Assembly: GCA_046732855.1 (NCBI GenBank)
Contig: JBKPNX010000064.1
Coordinates: 1-64,000 of the forward strand
Direction: 5' to 3'
Length of the DNA stretch: 64,000 nucleotides
Source of the DNA: JBKPNX01 sp046732855
GTDB lineage: Bacteria; Pseudomonadota; Alphaproteobacteria; Geminicoccales; Geminicoccaceae
Shown here piece after piece: positions 36,521 to 46,197 of this stretch. The number at the start of each line of letters is the position of its first letter. Within the stretch, counting starts at the first letter, position 1. A model generated the notes under the pieces. The model did not search any database. It was not told the origin of the DNA and was given only the letters and a program-made list of their open reading frames with translations. The position numbers were made by a program, and so were the translations under genes.

Positions 36521-38002
36521 ATGGCGACGGCGCTCAAGGAATTTCGCATTCAGCTCTCCGATCCGAGCCTGTTCCGCGAGCAGTGCTACATCGACGGTAC
36601 CTGGGTTGACGCCGATGACCGGGCCACGATCAAGGTCGACGATCCGGCGAGCGGCGAGGTGATCGGGACCGTGCCTCGGATGGGGGTCGCCGAGACCCGG
36701 CGCGCGATCGAGGCGGCGGATCGGGCGTTCAAGAGCTGGAGCAGGACCACGGCCAAGGAGCGGGCCAAGATTCTGCGCCGATGGTTCGATCTGATGATGG
36801 CGAACCAGGAAGACCTCGCGGTGATCATGACCCGCGAGCAGGGTAAGCCGCTTACCGAATCGCGGGGCGAGGTCGCGTACGGCGCCGCCTTCGTCGAGTG
36901 GTACGCCGAGGAAGGCAAGCGCGTTTACGGCGACATCATCCCGACCATCGCGAACAGCCGCCGGCTGATGGTCCTCAAGCAGCCGGTCGGCGTATGCGCG
37001 GCGATCACGCCCTGGAACTTCCCGAACGCGATGATCACGCGCAAATGCGCGCCGGCGCTCGCGGCCGGCTGCACGGTGGTGGCGAAGCCCGCGAGCTTCA
37101 CGCCGTACTCGGCGCTGGCTCTGGCCGAGCTGGCCGAGCGCGCCGGCATGCCCGCGGGCGTGTTCAACGTGGTCACGGGCGATGCGCGCACGGTCGGCGG
37201 CGAGCTCACCGCCAACGATGCGGTGCGCAAGCTGTCGTTCACCGGCTCGACCGAGGTCGGCAAGATCCTGCTCAAGCAGTGCGCCGACACGGTCAAGAAG
37301 GTGAGCATGGAGCTCGGCGGCCATGCGCCGCTCATCATCTTCGACGACGCCGAGATCGACGCCGCGGTGAAGGGCGCGATCGCGTGCAAGTTCCGCAACA
37401 GCGGCCAGACCTGCGTGTGCACCAACCGCATCTACGTGCAGGACGGGATCTACGACGCGTTCGCCACCAGGTTCACCACGGCGGTCAAGCAGCTGAAGGT
37501 CGGCGCCGGGCTGGATGCCGGGGTCGAGCAGGGTCCGTTGATCGAGCCCGCGGCGGTCGACAAGGTCGAGCGCCATGTCGAGGACGCGCGCGGCAAGGGC
37601 GCGAAGGTGCTGGCTGGCGGGAGGCGCCATGCGCTCGGCGGCCAGTTTTACGAGCCGACCGTGCTGTCAGAGTGCACCGAGGACATGGTGATCACGCGCG
37701 AGGAGACGTTCGGCCCGGTCGCGCCGCTCTACCGGTTCGCGGACGAGGCCGAGGTGATCCGGCTCGCCAACAAGACAGAGTACGGGCTCGCGAGCTATTT
37801 CTTCGCGCGCGATGTCGGCCGGGTGTTCCGGGTGGCCGAGGCGCTCGAGGCCGGGATCGTCAGCGTGAACGAGGGCATCTTCTCGACCGAGGTGGCGCCC
37901 TTTGGCGGCTTCAAGCACTCGGGCATCGGCCGCGAGGGCTCGAAGTACGGCATCGACGAATATCTCGAGATCAAATACGTCAACCTCGGCGGCATCGAGT
38001 AG
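36521..38002 (+). CDS. gabD: NAD(P)-dependent succinate-semialdehyde dehydrogenase
   Basis: GabD oxidises succinate semialdehyde to succinate, the last step of the GABA shunt. The 493-residue protein has Asn166 in TPWNFPNAMITRKCAPALAA, the general base Glu264 in MELGGHAPLIIF, the nucleophile Cys298 in NSGQTCVCTNR and the substrate-specific C-terminal VAPFGGFKHSGIGREGSKYG. GGAGGG precedes ATG at 36521. No GABA transaminase gene is nearby. A strong hairpin follows the gene at 38041. Confidence 0.92.
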   Translation: MATALKEFRIQLSDPSLFREQCYIDGTWVDADDRATIKVDDPASGEVIGTVPRMGVAETRRAIEAADRAFKSWSRTTAKERAKILRRWFDLMMANQEDLAVIMTREQGKPLTESRGEVAYGAAFVEWYAEEGKRVYGDIIPTIANSRRLMVLKQPVGVCAAITPWNFPNAMITRKCAPALAAGCTVVAKPASFTPYSALALAELAERAGMPAGVFNVVTGDARTVGGELTANDAVRKLSFTGSTEVGKILLKQCADTVKKVSMELGGHAPLIIFDDAEIDAAVKGAIACKFRNSGQTCVCTNRIYVQDGIYDAFATRFTTAVKQLKVGAGLDAGVEQGPLIEPAAVDKVERHVEDARGKGAKVLAGGRRHALGGQFYEPTVLSECTEDMVITREETFGPVAPLYRFADEAEVIRLANKTEYGLASYFFARDVGRVFRVAEALEAGIVSVNEGIFSTEVAPFGGFKHSGIGREGSKYGIDEYLEIKYVNLGGIE

Positions 38003-38040
38003 CGCCGGGTCGCGCTCCTCCCCAGCTTTCGGGCCGCGTC

Positions 38041-38065
38041 ATGGCCGGGCCCTGCGCCCGGCCAT
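38041..38065 (+). terminator. Probable terminator after gabD
   Basis: ATGGCCGGGC and GCCCGGCCAT form a perfect 10-bp stem with the 5-base loop CCTGC, 38 bp after the gabD stop. TTGCTT follows, a weak T-rich tail. This is the strongest terminator-like hairpin I saw in the window. Confidence 0.6.
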
Positions 38066-38294
38066 TTGCTTCGTGGCGGCGCTCCTCGGCTGCATGGCTC
38101 TCGAACGCAGCCCTCGGTGCTGTCGAGGTGAAAACGTCAGCAATCGTCGAATTGGCCAGGTCCGGCTGAGGGCTGCAATCTCATTTCGCCCAACGCGCCA
38201 ATCTGCTACGAAGATCAAGAGTAAACTCATTGCGGGCCGAGCGCGCCTGATTGAAGACCCGTCGCGCTTGGTCCAAAGCACATTGGAGTGAGTC

Positions 38295-38807
38295 ATGGAT
38301 GAGATCTCTTCAAAGGGCATGGAGATACGTCGAGCCTGTCAATCCGATGCGGCTGCGATTCGCGAGCTGACCCGCTCGGCGTATGCCAAGTGGGTTCCAC
38401 TGATCGGGCGCGAGCCCACCCCCATGACGGCCGACTACGATCGGGCGGTCCGCGAGCACATGATCGATCTGCTGTTCGTCGACGCCGAGCTCACGGCGCT
38501 GATCGAAACCGCGTGCGAGGCCGACCATCTTGTGATCGAGAACGTGGCCGTTTTGCCCGCTTTCCAGGGCCGCGGCTACGGCCGGCTGCTGTTGGGTCAC
38601 GCGGAGTATCTTGCGGCATCGCTCGGGCTGCCGGAAATCAGACTCTGGACCAACAAGCGGTTTGCAACGAACATCGCGATCTATTGCCGGCGCGGCTACA
38701 CGCTCGACCGTGAAGAACCGTTCAGGGGCGGCTTCGTCGTGCACATGAGCAAGCGGCTGCCACGCGATGACAGCCAAGCGGGCGTGGCCGTGATCCGAAC
38801 CGGTTGA
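38295..38807 (+). CDS. GNAT family N-acetyltransferase
   Basis: This 170-residue acyltransferase of the GCN5 fold starts MEIRRACQSDAAAIRELTRS after a short leader. The acetyl-CoA motif A is VLPAFQGRGYGRLLLGHAEY, followed by LWTNKRFATNIAIYCRRGYT. The C-terminus FVVHMSKRLP is typical. A downstream ATG at 38325 (MEIRRACQ) could be the true start. Substrate unknown. It is followed 68 bp later by the glutathione reductase gene, so the two may be co-transcribed. Confidence 0.85.
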   Translation: MDEISSKGMEIRRACQSDAAAIRELTRSAYAKWVPLIGREPTPMTADYDRAVREHMIDLLFVDAELTALIETACEADHLVIENVAVLPAFQGRGYGRLLLGHAEYLAASLGLPEIRLWTNKRFATNIAIYCRRGYTLDREEPFRGGFVVHMSKRLPRDDSQAGVAVIRTG

Positions 38808-38875
38808 ATTCCACAAGCAGCGGGGCTAAGCCCGGCAGTGTTGCCGAAGGGGCAACGCCACGAGGACCAGCGGTC

Positions 38876-40258
38876 TTGGCGGATTTCGACCTGTTCGTGA
38901 TCGGCGGCGGCTCGGGCGGCGTCGCCTGCGCGCGCCGGGCCGGCGCGTATGGCGCCAAGGTGGCCCTGTGCGAACCATCGCGGGTCGGCGGCACCTGCGT
39001 GGTCCGCGGTTGCATTCCGAAGAAGCTGATGCGCTACGGCGCGCTGTTCGCCGGACATTTCGAGGCGGCGCGCGGGTATGGGTGGCGGACCGGCCCGGTC
39101 GAGCTCGACTGGCGCGCCCTGATCGCCGCGCGCAACGCGGAGATCGCGCGCCTGAACGGCGTCTACCTGCGCATGCTCGACAACGCCGGCGTCACCGTCC
39201 TACCGGGCTGCGGCCGGATCGTCCGGCCGGGCGCGGTCGAAGTGGACGGCGAGACCTTCACGGCCGAGCGCATATTAGTCGCGGTCGGCGCGCGCCCGAG
39301 CCTGCCCGACCTGCCGGGACAAGAGCTCGCCATCACCTCGGACGACGCGCTCGAGCACATGGAGGACAGGCCTGGTCACCTGGTCGTGGTCGGCGGCGGC
39401 TACATCGGGGTCGAGCTCGCGACCATCTTCCACGCGCTGGGCATCAAGACCACGCTGGTCATCCGCCGCACCGAGCCGCTGCGCGGGTTCGACCGCGACG
39501 TGCGCGCCGCCGCGACCGAAGAGATGAGACATCGCGGGCTGGATTTGCGCACGAGCGCCACGGTGCACCACCTCGAACGCGCCGGTGGCCGGCTCATGCT
39601 GCACACCACGGCTGGGCCGATCCCGGCAGATGCCGTGCTGTACGCGACCGGACGGGAAGCGATCCCCAACACGCGCAGCCTCGGCCTCGAGCAGCTCCGC
39701 GTGCGCACGGACGCCTCGGGCGCCGTCTGCGTCGATTCCGCCTATCAGAGCAGCGTGCCCGGCATCTATGCGGTTGGCGACTGCAGCGATCATGCCGGCG
39801 CCGGGCTCGATTCCGGCACCTTCGATCTGACCCCGGTCGCGATCGCCGAGGGCCGAGTGATCGCCGAGACCCTGTTCAACGACAATCCGCACCGGATCAA
39901 CTACGCCACGATCCCGACCGCGGTGTTCGGGATCCCCGAAATCGGCGCGGTCGGCCTGACCGAGGAGCGGGCGCGCGAGCTCGGCCACGACGTGGTCGTC
40001 TACCGCACGAGCTTTCGGCCGCTGCTGCACACTTTGACGGGCGCGCAGGTCAAGGTCATGATGAAGCTCGTGGTGGAGCGGACGAGCGACCGCGTGCTCG
40101 GGTGCCACATGGTGGGCGAGGACGCGGGTGAGATCGTTCAAGGTCTCGCAATCGCGCTCACCGCTGGCGCCACCAAGGCCCAGTTTGACGAGACCGTCGG
40201 CCTGCATCCGAGCGCGGCCGAGGAGTTCGTCACCATGTATCATGCGTCGGAATCGTAA
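38876..40258 (+). CDS. gor: Glutathione-disulfide reductase
   Basis: This FAD enzyme reduces glutathione disulfide with NADPH. The FAD fold is FDLFVIGGGSGGVACARRAG, the redox disulfide VGGTCVVRGCIPKKL (Cys41 and Cys46) and the NADPH fold VVVGGGYIGVELATIFHALG. IYAVGDCSD and the C-terminal HPSAAEE catalytic His-Glu are intact. No ATG is near the domain start. TTG at 38876 is chosen because GAGGA lies nine bases upstream and the protein is then 460 residues, the usual length; a longer frame from TTG at 38804 adds an unlike 24-residue leader. It is in a likely operon with the DAHP synthase 23 bp downstream. Confidence 0.92.
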   Translation: MADFDLFVIGGGSGGVACARRAGAYGAKVALCEPSRVGGTCVVRGCIPKKLMRYGALFAGHFEAARGYGWRTGPVELDWRALIAARNAEIARLNGVYLRMLDNAGVTVLPGCGRIVRPGAVEVDGETFTAERILVAVGARPSLPDLPGQELAITSDDALEHMEDRPGHLVVVGGGYIGVELATIFHALGIKTTLVIRRTEPLRGFDRDVRAAATEEMRHRGLDLRTSATVHHLERAGGRLMLHTTAGPIPADAVLYATGREAIPNTRSLGLEQLRVRTDASGAVCVDSAYQSSVPGIYAVGDCSDHAGAGLDSGTFDLTPVAIAEGRVIAETLFNDNPHRINYATIPTAVFGIPEIGAVGLTEERARELGHDVVVYRTSFRPLLHTLTGAQVKVMMKLVVERTSDRVLGCHMVGEDAGEIVQGLAIALTAGATKAQFDETVGLHPSAAEEFVTMYHASES

Positions 40259-40281
40259 CGCAAAAAGAACAGAGGACCCTC

Positions 40282-41661
40282 ATGGCCACCGATTGGACCC
40301 CGGCGAGCTGGCGCACGCGGCGCGCCGCGCAGATGCCCGACTATCCCGATGCCCAAGCGCTCGCCCGGGTCGAGGCCCAGCTGTCGCGCTACCCGCCGCT
40401 GGTGTTCGCGGGCGAGGCGCGCAATCTGCAAAAGCAGCTCGCCGACGTCTGCGCGGGCCGGGCGTTTCTGCTGCAGGGCGGCGACTGCGCGGAATCCTTC
40501 GCCGAGTTCCATCCAGACAACATCCGCGACATGCTTCGCGTCCTGCTGCAGATGGCCGTCGTCCTGACCTTCGGCGCGGCGATGCCCGTGGTCAAGGTCG
40601 GCCGCATGGCCGGTCAGTTCGCCAAGCCCCGTTCGGCGCAGACCGAGCGCCAGGGCGCGATCGAGCTGCCGAGCTATCGCGGCGACATCGTCAACGCGCT
40701 TGAGTTCGACCAAGCGGCGCGCGTGCCCGACCCGGCGCGCCAGGTCCAGGCCTACGCCCAGGCTGCGGCGACGCTCAACCTCCTGCGCGCGTTCACCGAC
40801 GGGGGCTACGCCTCGCTCACGCGGGTGCACAGCTGGATGCTGGGCTTCGTCGAGCGTTCGCCGCAGGGCGAGCGCTACCGCGACATGGCGAACCGGATCA
40901 CCGAGGCGCTGGCGTTCATGGAAGCCTGCGGCGTGACCGATGTCAGCACGCCCGAGATCAAGCGCACCACGCTGTACACGTCCCACGAAGCGCTGCTGCT
41001 CGGTTTCGAGCAGGCGATGACCCGGGTCGATTCGACCTCAGGCATGTGGTACGACACCAGCGCGCACCTGCTCTGGGTGGGCGAGCGCACGCGCCAGCCG
41101 GAGAGCGCGCACGTCGAGTTCTGCCGGGGTCTGGCAAATCCGCTCGGGCTCAAGGCGGGGCCGAAGATCACGCCCGACGAACTGCTCGCCTTATGCGACA
41201 CGCTCAATCCGGGGAACGAGCCCGGGCAGCTCACCGTGATCGCGCGCATGGGCTACGACCAGGTGGAGCGCCGGTTGCCGGCGCTGATCCGGGCGGTGCG
41301 GCGCGAGGGCCGCAACGTGGTCTGGGCGTGCGATCCGATGCACGGCAACACGATCAAGTCGAGCAGCGGCTACAAGACCCGGCCGTTCGATCGGATCCTT
41401 GCCGAGGTGCGCAGCTTCTTCGCGGTGCACAAGGCGGAAGGCAGCCATGCCGGCGGCGTGCACGTGGAGATGACCGGTCAGGAGGTCACCGAGTGTACCG
41501 GCGGCGCCCAGGCGATCACCGAGGAGGCCCTCGCCCGCCGCTACCACACGCACTGCGATCCGCGCCTGAACGCCTCGCAGAGCCTCGAGCTCGCGTTCCT
41601 GATCGCGGAGGCGCTGAAGGACGAGCGCGCCGCGCTGCGCAGCGCCGCGGCAGGGAAATGA
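40282..41661 (+). CDS. aroG: Class II 3-deoxy-7-phosphoheptulonate synthase
   Basis: This enzyme condenses phosphoenolpyruvate and erythrose 4-phosphate to start the shikimate pathway. The 459-residue protein is a type II (plant-like) enzyme: it begins with WTPASWRTRRAAQMPDYPD and contains the metal/PEP-binding FLLQGGDCAESFAEF, KVGRMAGQFAKPRS, WACDPMHGNTIKSSSGYKTR and the late GVHVEMTGQEVTECTGG. It lies 23 bp after gor. No other aro genes adjoin it, so the pathway is scattered. Confidence 0.95.
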   Translation: MATDWTPASWRTRRAAQMPDYPDAQALARVEAQLSRYPPLVFAGEARNLQKQLADVCAGRAFLLQGGDCAESFAEFHPDNIRDMLRVLLQMAVVLTFGAAMPVVKVGRMAGQFAKPRSAQTERQGAIELPSYRGDIVNALEFDQAARVPDPARQVQAYAQAAATLNLLRAFTDGGYASLTRVHSWMLGFVERSPQGERYRDMANRITEALAFMEACGVTDVSTPEIKRTTLYTSHEALLLGFEQAMTRVDSTSGMWYDTSAHLLWVGERTRQPESAHVEFCRGLANPLGLKAGPKITPDELLALCDTLNPGNEPGQLTVIARMGYDQVERRLPALIRAVRREGRNVVWACDPMHGNTIKSSSGYKTRPFDRILAEVRSFFAVHKAEGSHAGGVHVEMTGQEVTECTGGAQAITEEALARRYHTHCDPRLNASQSLELAFLIAEALKDERAALRSAAAGK

Positions 41662-41727
41662 GGTAGGCCGCCCCGAGCCGAGCCTATCGCCGGGGCGCCG
41701 CGAGAACGGCGAGAACCCCCCAGCGCT

Positions 41728-41758
41728 GCCCCGCCCCCCAGCGCGCTCGAGGCGGGGC
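41728..41758. terminator. GC stem between convergent aroG and the 41830 gene
   Basis: GCCCCGCC and GGCGGGGC form an 8-bp stem with a 15-base loop in the 168-bp convergent gap. No T tract is present, so a termination role is possible but not shown. Confidence 0.35.
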
Positions 41759-41829
41759 GCGCTGCGCCCAATCTGATTGATGCGCCAGGCTGGCCGGCCG
41801 GAGCCTCTGGGATGTTGCCGTCCTGTCGT

Positions 41830-42393
41830 CTACCGGACCGGGACCATCAGGTGCTCGTAGGGGGTGCCGGGCCACATCACGTAGGGCTGCGAGGTGTCGG
41901 GATTGTCCTTCTGCGAGGGATAAGCCTGCGCCATGGCGCCCACATTGAAGAGCATGACGTGCGGGCCCGTGTCGACCCAATCCTTGCCCGGCGCAGGGCC
42001 GGTCGCGTGGGGATCCTCGTTGCTCGCGTCCGAGCCGCCCTTGAGCATGTAGCCGAAGCCGACCTTGCCCGCGGGCGGCGCGGTGTTGGTCATCCAGGCG
42101 TGCGCCCACTCCATGCCGTTCTGGTCCAGGCACATCGGGTCGTTGCCCGGGGACTGCGGATTGTCGGGCATGCAGGTGAAGTTGTTGGTGCCCTCGCGCA
42201 GGGTGCGCATGTTGCCCTGGGCGTCCATGGCCATGACGGCGGCGTGCTGGGCCACCGCCGCGGGCGCGGCGGACGTGGCATTGGCGATCAACTCTTCGTC
42301 GCTCATCGCTTTTTGCTGGGCGGCGGCGTCCAGAGCGGGCCACGCCAGGAATGGAAGCAGGATTGCGGGAAGTACAAGCGCCGTGCGCATCAT
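41830..42393 (-). CDS. Secreted conserved hypothetical protein, 187 aa
   Basis: ATG at 42393 follows GGGGGAGAAGG and starts a signal peptide (about 1-25, ALVLPAILLPFLAWPALDAA). The mature part begins with a helical SDEELIANATSAAPAAVAQH. It then has a compact region with two cysteines in FTCMPDNPQSPGNDPMCLDQ, which could form a disulfide, and ends PYEHLMVPVR. It is met as an exported hypothetical in related bacteria, but I cannot name a family or function. The gene is alone and convergent with aroG. Confidence 0.7.
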   Translation of the reverse strand: MMRTALVLPAILLPFLAWPALDAAAQQKAMSDEELIANATSAAPAAVAQHAAVMAMDAQGNMRTLREGTNNFTCMPDNPQSPGNDPMCLDQNGMEWAHAWMTNTAPPAGKVGFGYMLKGGSDASNEDPHATGPAPGKDWVDTGPHVMLFNVGAMAQAYPSQKDNPDTSQPYVMWPGTPYEHLMVPVR

Positions 42394-42804
42394 CCTTCTC
42401 CCCCTCGCATCTGACAGAACGCATCTTGCTTGCGCTCCTGTCGTCGTCAAGGTGCACGGTCTTCTCGCTGCGCGGCCTATGCGCCGCAGGCACCCACCCT
42501 GGGGACCTCCGTCGAGATAATCGAGCAGGCTAGGCCCGCCGCTATCTCCGCATAGTCGCTCAGATTTTCCCGTGTGGCGGAGCGCCATCAGACCGCCTGC
42601 CGACGATAGGTCGCGATGATCATGGCGCCCGCTACCGCTGCAAGTGATGCCGTGTCGGAGACCGTCGGTCGGATCCGACCTCGGCAGCCATGGCCGATGG
42701 ATCGATGGGACAGATGCGAGCGCGACGACGGCTGGGAAGCGCGATGCGAATGGCGGGCCGGGATGCCGGGCGGCGCCGGCCGGCAGCCTCTACTTTGCCA
42801 GTTG
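42394..42804. other. Intergenic region, no gene recognised
   Basis: This 411-bp stretch lies between two minus-strand genes (the secreted hypothetical and parA). It must hold the promoter of the former. Several overlapping frames cross it on both strands but none has a plausible start site or reads like a protein family. Confidence 0.5.
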
Positions 42805-43569
42805 TCAGCTGAAGGGAGTACCGACCGGCGGGGGCTCGAGCGCACCGGGGCCGAACGGCGCGCCGGCGACCGCGAACGATGGCAGCTCCCTCGGCAGGTT
42901 CTGGCCCGAGCGCGCGGTCTCGTCGAGCAGCTCCAAAATCCGGTCCCGGAGCACGCGGATCTCGCGATAGGCGGGCGAGGCCGGCGCATGCGCGCCGATC
43001 CACGCGCCGGCATCGAATGCCTCGACGTGCGCCGAACGCTGGCGAATGGCCGGACCGACGCGCAGGCCGAAGCGCTCGAGGGTCATGTAGATGCGCCGGC
43101 CCACCGCGGTGCGCCGGTCCACGCGGCTCGGGATCAGCATGCACGCGGGGCGAGACGAGTTACGCACCGCGCGCGCACGCCGCAGCAGATCGAGCGCCTT
43201 GCCGGTCGCGCGCAGATCGACGCCCGATGGCGTGACTGGAATCGCGAACAGATCGGCGATCAGCAGGGCGGACGCGATACCGGAGCCGATCTGGGGCGGC
43301 AGATCGACCACCACATGAGGCACGGTCGCCTTGAGGCTGAGAACGCGCGCGACCCAGCGCTGGGCATCCCGCTCGCCACCGAGCGGCAGGCTTTCGACCG
43401 CTATCGGGAGATTGCAGCCGGCATGCCAGTCGGTTGCGGTGGCTTGGGCGTCGGCATCGACCAGGACCACCGAATCGCCAGTCTCGACGAGAGCGCAGGC
43501 AAGATTGACGGCGATCGTGCTCTTGCCGGTGCCGCCCTTGAGATTGCCGATCGCGATGACGTTACCCAT
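42805..43569 (-). CDS. ParA/MinD-type ATPase, orphan
   Basis: This 254-residue deviant-Walker ATPase has NLKGGTGKSTIAVNLACALV at the N-terminus (the signature lysine precedes GGTGKST), switch I with VDADAQATATDWHAG and the Walker B region VVVDLPPQIGSGIASALLIA. Switch II is preserved as PVTPSGVDLRATGK. No ParB gene or obvious parS site is beside it, so it more likely positions a protein cargo than a chromosome origin. It lies downstream of opgH in the same direction, 146 bp apart, and may be linked to envelope functions. The last 30 residues are Pro-rich. Confidence 0.87.
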   Translation of the reverse strand: MGNVIAIGNLKGGTGKSTIAVNLACALVETGDSVVLVDADAQATATDWHAGCNLPIAVESLPLGGERDAQRWVARVLSLKATVPHVVVDLPPQIGSGIASALLIADLFAIPVTPSGVDLRATGKALDLLRRARAVRNSSRPACMLIPSRVDRRTAVGRRIYMTLERFGLRVGPAIRQRSAHVEAFDAGAWIGAHAPASPAYREIRVLRDRILELLDETARSGQNLPRELPSFAVAGAPFGPGALEPPPVGTPFS

Positions 43570-43715
43570 TGGTCCGACGCTCCAACCTGTCCGCTCGGCC
43601 CGGGGTTGCGTGCGGCGCCGGCGCGGCGCGCGCAGGCGAGGAGCGACCCGTGACCGGGCTTCGGACGTCCTCCAGACGCCGGTTGGAACGCTATCAGGAC
43701 AGGGTTAACGAAGCG

Positions 43716-45560
43716 TTACGAGTGCGGCGCGACAGGCTGTGAGGCCAGCAAGTCGACCGAGCGGCGGTCACTCTGCGCGTCGCGCGGCGCGGCCTGGTAC
43801 AGCCACTGCAGCTCTGTGGGCGGCGCAACCTCCTCCGGGATCAGGAACCAGCCGCGCCGGAGCGCCGCGAGGCCAAGCTCCGCCCAGCTCGAGATCACGA
43901 CCAGCGGCACCGCCAACAGCAGCCCGGTGAGCACGGGGCTGAACCAGGGCAGCAGATCGGGTGCGGTCAGATACACCGCGTACCCCCAGACCGCACCGAA
44001 CGCCGTGCTGCCGCCGTAACGGAGCAGGGCGCCACCCCAATCCTCGGCGGCGCCGTTCCGTTGCTGCCCGTTCCAGGAGGCGCGCCACCCCATGATCGTG
44101 GCGATCACGACCCGGGTGTGCTGAACCATCAAGATCGGGGCGAGCAGGATGGAGAAAGCGAGTTCCGTGAACACGCTGCGGATCAGCGGCAGCGCGCCGC
44201 CGAAGGCACGCCGGCGCGCCGGCACCGCGAGCGCATGGAGCAGCGCCAGAAAGCGCGGCAGCATCAGAATGCACAGCGTCGCGGCGAACAGGCCGAGCAG
44301 TTCGGCGCGCCGAGCAATCGGCCAAGCGGGCCCGAAGCTGGTGGCGTCGGCGAAATAGTCCCACGGAATGAGGGCGGCTCTCGCTGCCTCGAGACTGGTC
44401 AGGACCAGAAGCGTCAGCCACAGCGGGGAGGCGAGATAGGCCATGGCTCCGGTCAGCAGATGCGCGCGGCTCGCGGGGCGCAGGCCTTTGATGGTGAGCA
44501 GCCGCAGATGCTGCAGATTGCCCTGGCACCAGCGCCGGTCGCGGCTGACGAAGTCGCTGAGCGTGGGCGGCAGTTGCTCGTAACTCCCGCCGAGCTCCGG
44601 CACCAGCCACACGCCCCAGCCGGCCCGGCGCAGAAAAGCCGCCTCGACAAAGTCGTGGCTCAGGATCTCACCCCCAAACGGCGGCGATCCGGGCAAGGTG
44701 GGCAGCCCGGCGTTCGCCATGAACGCCTCGGTGCGGATGATCGCGTTGTGGCCCCAATAGTTGCCTTCGTCCTGGAACCAGTAGTTCAACCCCGCCGCCA
44801 GCAGCGGACCGTACAGGCTTGCGGAGAACTGCAGGATCCGTGCGAGCGGCGTCTCGCCCCCGACCGGGCGCGGCACCGTCTGGATCAGACCCGCGTCCGG
44901 ATTGGCCTCCATCAGCTGGACCAGCCGCACCAACGTCTCACCGGACATCACGCTGTCGGCGTCGAGGACCACGAAATAAGTATAGCGGGCTCCCCAGCGG
45001 CGGCAGAAATCGGCGATGTTGCCAGCCTTGCGCCCGCGATTGTCGGAGCGATTGCGATAGAACAGGCGACCGCGCGCGTCGAGCTGGGCGCACAGGCGCG
45101 CCCACAGCGCCTGTTCCTGGCGCACCAGCTCATGATCCCGGCTGTCGCTGAGAATGAACACGTCAAACTGGGAGAGGTACCCGGTGTTCGCCAGCGACCG
45201 GTAGGTCGCTGCGATCCGCTTGCCGACCTGTTCGGGGTCCTCGTGATAGATCGGCATCACGAGGGCGGTACGGGCACTCGGGTGCAACTCGCCCGCTGGT
45301 GGCCGCAGGCCCGCGCCGCCGCCTCGGCAAAGCGCCACGAACCCGGCAACCGCCGTCCAGAACGCGCTCGAGATCCAGGCAAAGCTCAGGAAAAACATGC
45401 CGAGGATCGCGGTGTCCAGATAGGACAGCCGATCGCCGGCGAGCACGCTGGCGAACACATTGGTCGCAGCCCCGGCGCTGGCCACCACCAGCACCAGAAG
45501 AAGCAGTCGGCGCCGCGACTGCGCCGGCTGACGGGGCATACCCGCCCGTGGTGAGATCAA
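43716..45560 (-). CDS. opgH: Glucans biosynthesis glucosyltransferase OpgH (MdoH)
   Basis: OpgH makes the beta-1,2-glucan backbone of osmoregulated periplasmic glucans from UDP-glucose at the inner membrane. The 614-residue protein has two N-terminal TMs (about 18-40 and 50-78). A GT2 family catalytic domain follows, with VMPIYHEDPEQV, DSRDHELVRQE, the DAD motif (200-202) and the processive RDRRWCQGN motif (341-349), then a C-terminal TM cluster. A second ATG at 45539 (MPRQPAQSRR) may be the true start. No opgG or opgC lies beside it, unlike in enterobacteria. Confidence 0.92.
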   Translation of the reverse strand: MISPRAGMPRQPAQSRRRLLLLVLVVASAGAATNVFASVLAGDRLSYLDTAILGMFFLSFAWISSAFWTAVAGFVALCRGGGAGLRPPAGELHPSARTALVMPIYHEDPEQVGKRIAATYRSLANTGYLSQFDVFILSDSRDHELVRQEQALWARLCAQLDARGRLFYRNRSDNRGRKAGNIADFCRRWGARYTYFVVLDADSVMSGETLVRLVQLMEANPDAGLIQTVPRPVGGETPLARILQFSASLYGPLLAAGLNYWFQDEGNYWGHNAIIRTEAFMANAGLPTLPGSPPFGGEILSHDFVEAAFLRRAGWGVWLVPELGGSYEQLPPTLSDFVSRDRRWCQGNLQHLRLLTIKGLRPASRAHLLTGAMAYLASPLWLTLLVLTSLEAARAALIPWDYFADATSFGPAWPIARRAELLGLFAATLCILMLPRFLALLHALAVPARRRAFGGALPLIRSVFTELAFSILLAPILMVQHTRVVIATIMGWRASWNGQQRNGAAEDWGGALLRYGGSTAFGAVWGYAVYLTAPDLLPWFSPVLTGLLLAVPLVVISSWAELGLAALRRGWFLIPEEVAPPTELQWLYQAAPRDAQSDRRSVDLLASQPVAPHS

Positions 45561-45579
45561 CAGCCCCCCCGTTCCGCGG

Positions 45580-45912
45580 TCAAGAGGTCGCCAGTCGACC
45601 CCAGCGAACTAGTCGGGACAGCCCCGTGACGAGGTCACGCGGCGACCAGCGTTCGAGAGGCTGCTCGAGCACCACACCCGGGCACTCCTCAGGCACGCGC
45701 TCGGCCGTAACCTCGATCGCCTCGACGCCGCTCTGGGCAAGCGTCAGTGCGCCGTCATCCGCAGGATGAGACGACAAGCCAACGGGGCGCATCCCCTCGT
45801 TCCCTCCGATACTCAGAACAGTTGCGCTGTGATGCCACCCATCCGACGGTTCGTCCGCCGGGGAGTTGGTTGCCTCGGCCGGCGCTGCACACGTAAACGC
45901 ATGCCGCCCCAT
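45580..45912 (-). CDS. Hypothetical protein upstream of opgH
   Basis: This possible 110-residue protein ends 19 bp before opgH. Its second half (LTLAQSGVEAIEVTAERVPE, VVLEQPLERWSPRDLVTGLS) has strong G/C third positions and looks like real protein, while the first half is less convincing. ATG at 45912 (MGRHAFTCA) is a guess, and the open frame continues upstream to 46041. It has no TM or signal. If real, it is probably co-transcribed with opgH. I do not recognise it. Confidence 0.4.
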   Translation of the reverse strand: MGRHAFTCAAPAEATNSPADEPSDGWHHSATVLSIGGNEGMRPVGLSSHPADDGALTLAQSGVEAIEVTAERVPEECPGVVLEQPLERWSPRDLVTGLSRLVRWGRLATS

Positions 45913-46197
45913 TTTGTTCCCAACGCGCGAGTTACCTCTACCTCCTCTGTAACCCGGCGGGCAGTCCGACCTATCAGCGGTGACAACGCTTCGCCACGCT
46001 GTTCTACCCGAACGGTGAGCGCGCCGCGACCCCCGACGCACTCCGGACCTCGACCGCGTCCTCGCCTCTCGTGCTCCCTACGCAGCGGAAGGGAATCAGG
46101 GGAAGGACACACCGATTACTTGGATTGGCGCGGCAACCGCGTCCACCAGATTGCGGCTATGGTCTCCCGCGACCGATCGCCGCGCTGGAGACGCAGG

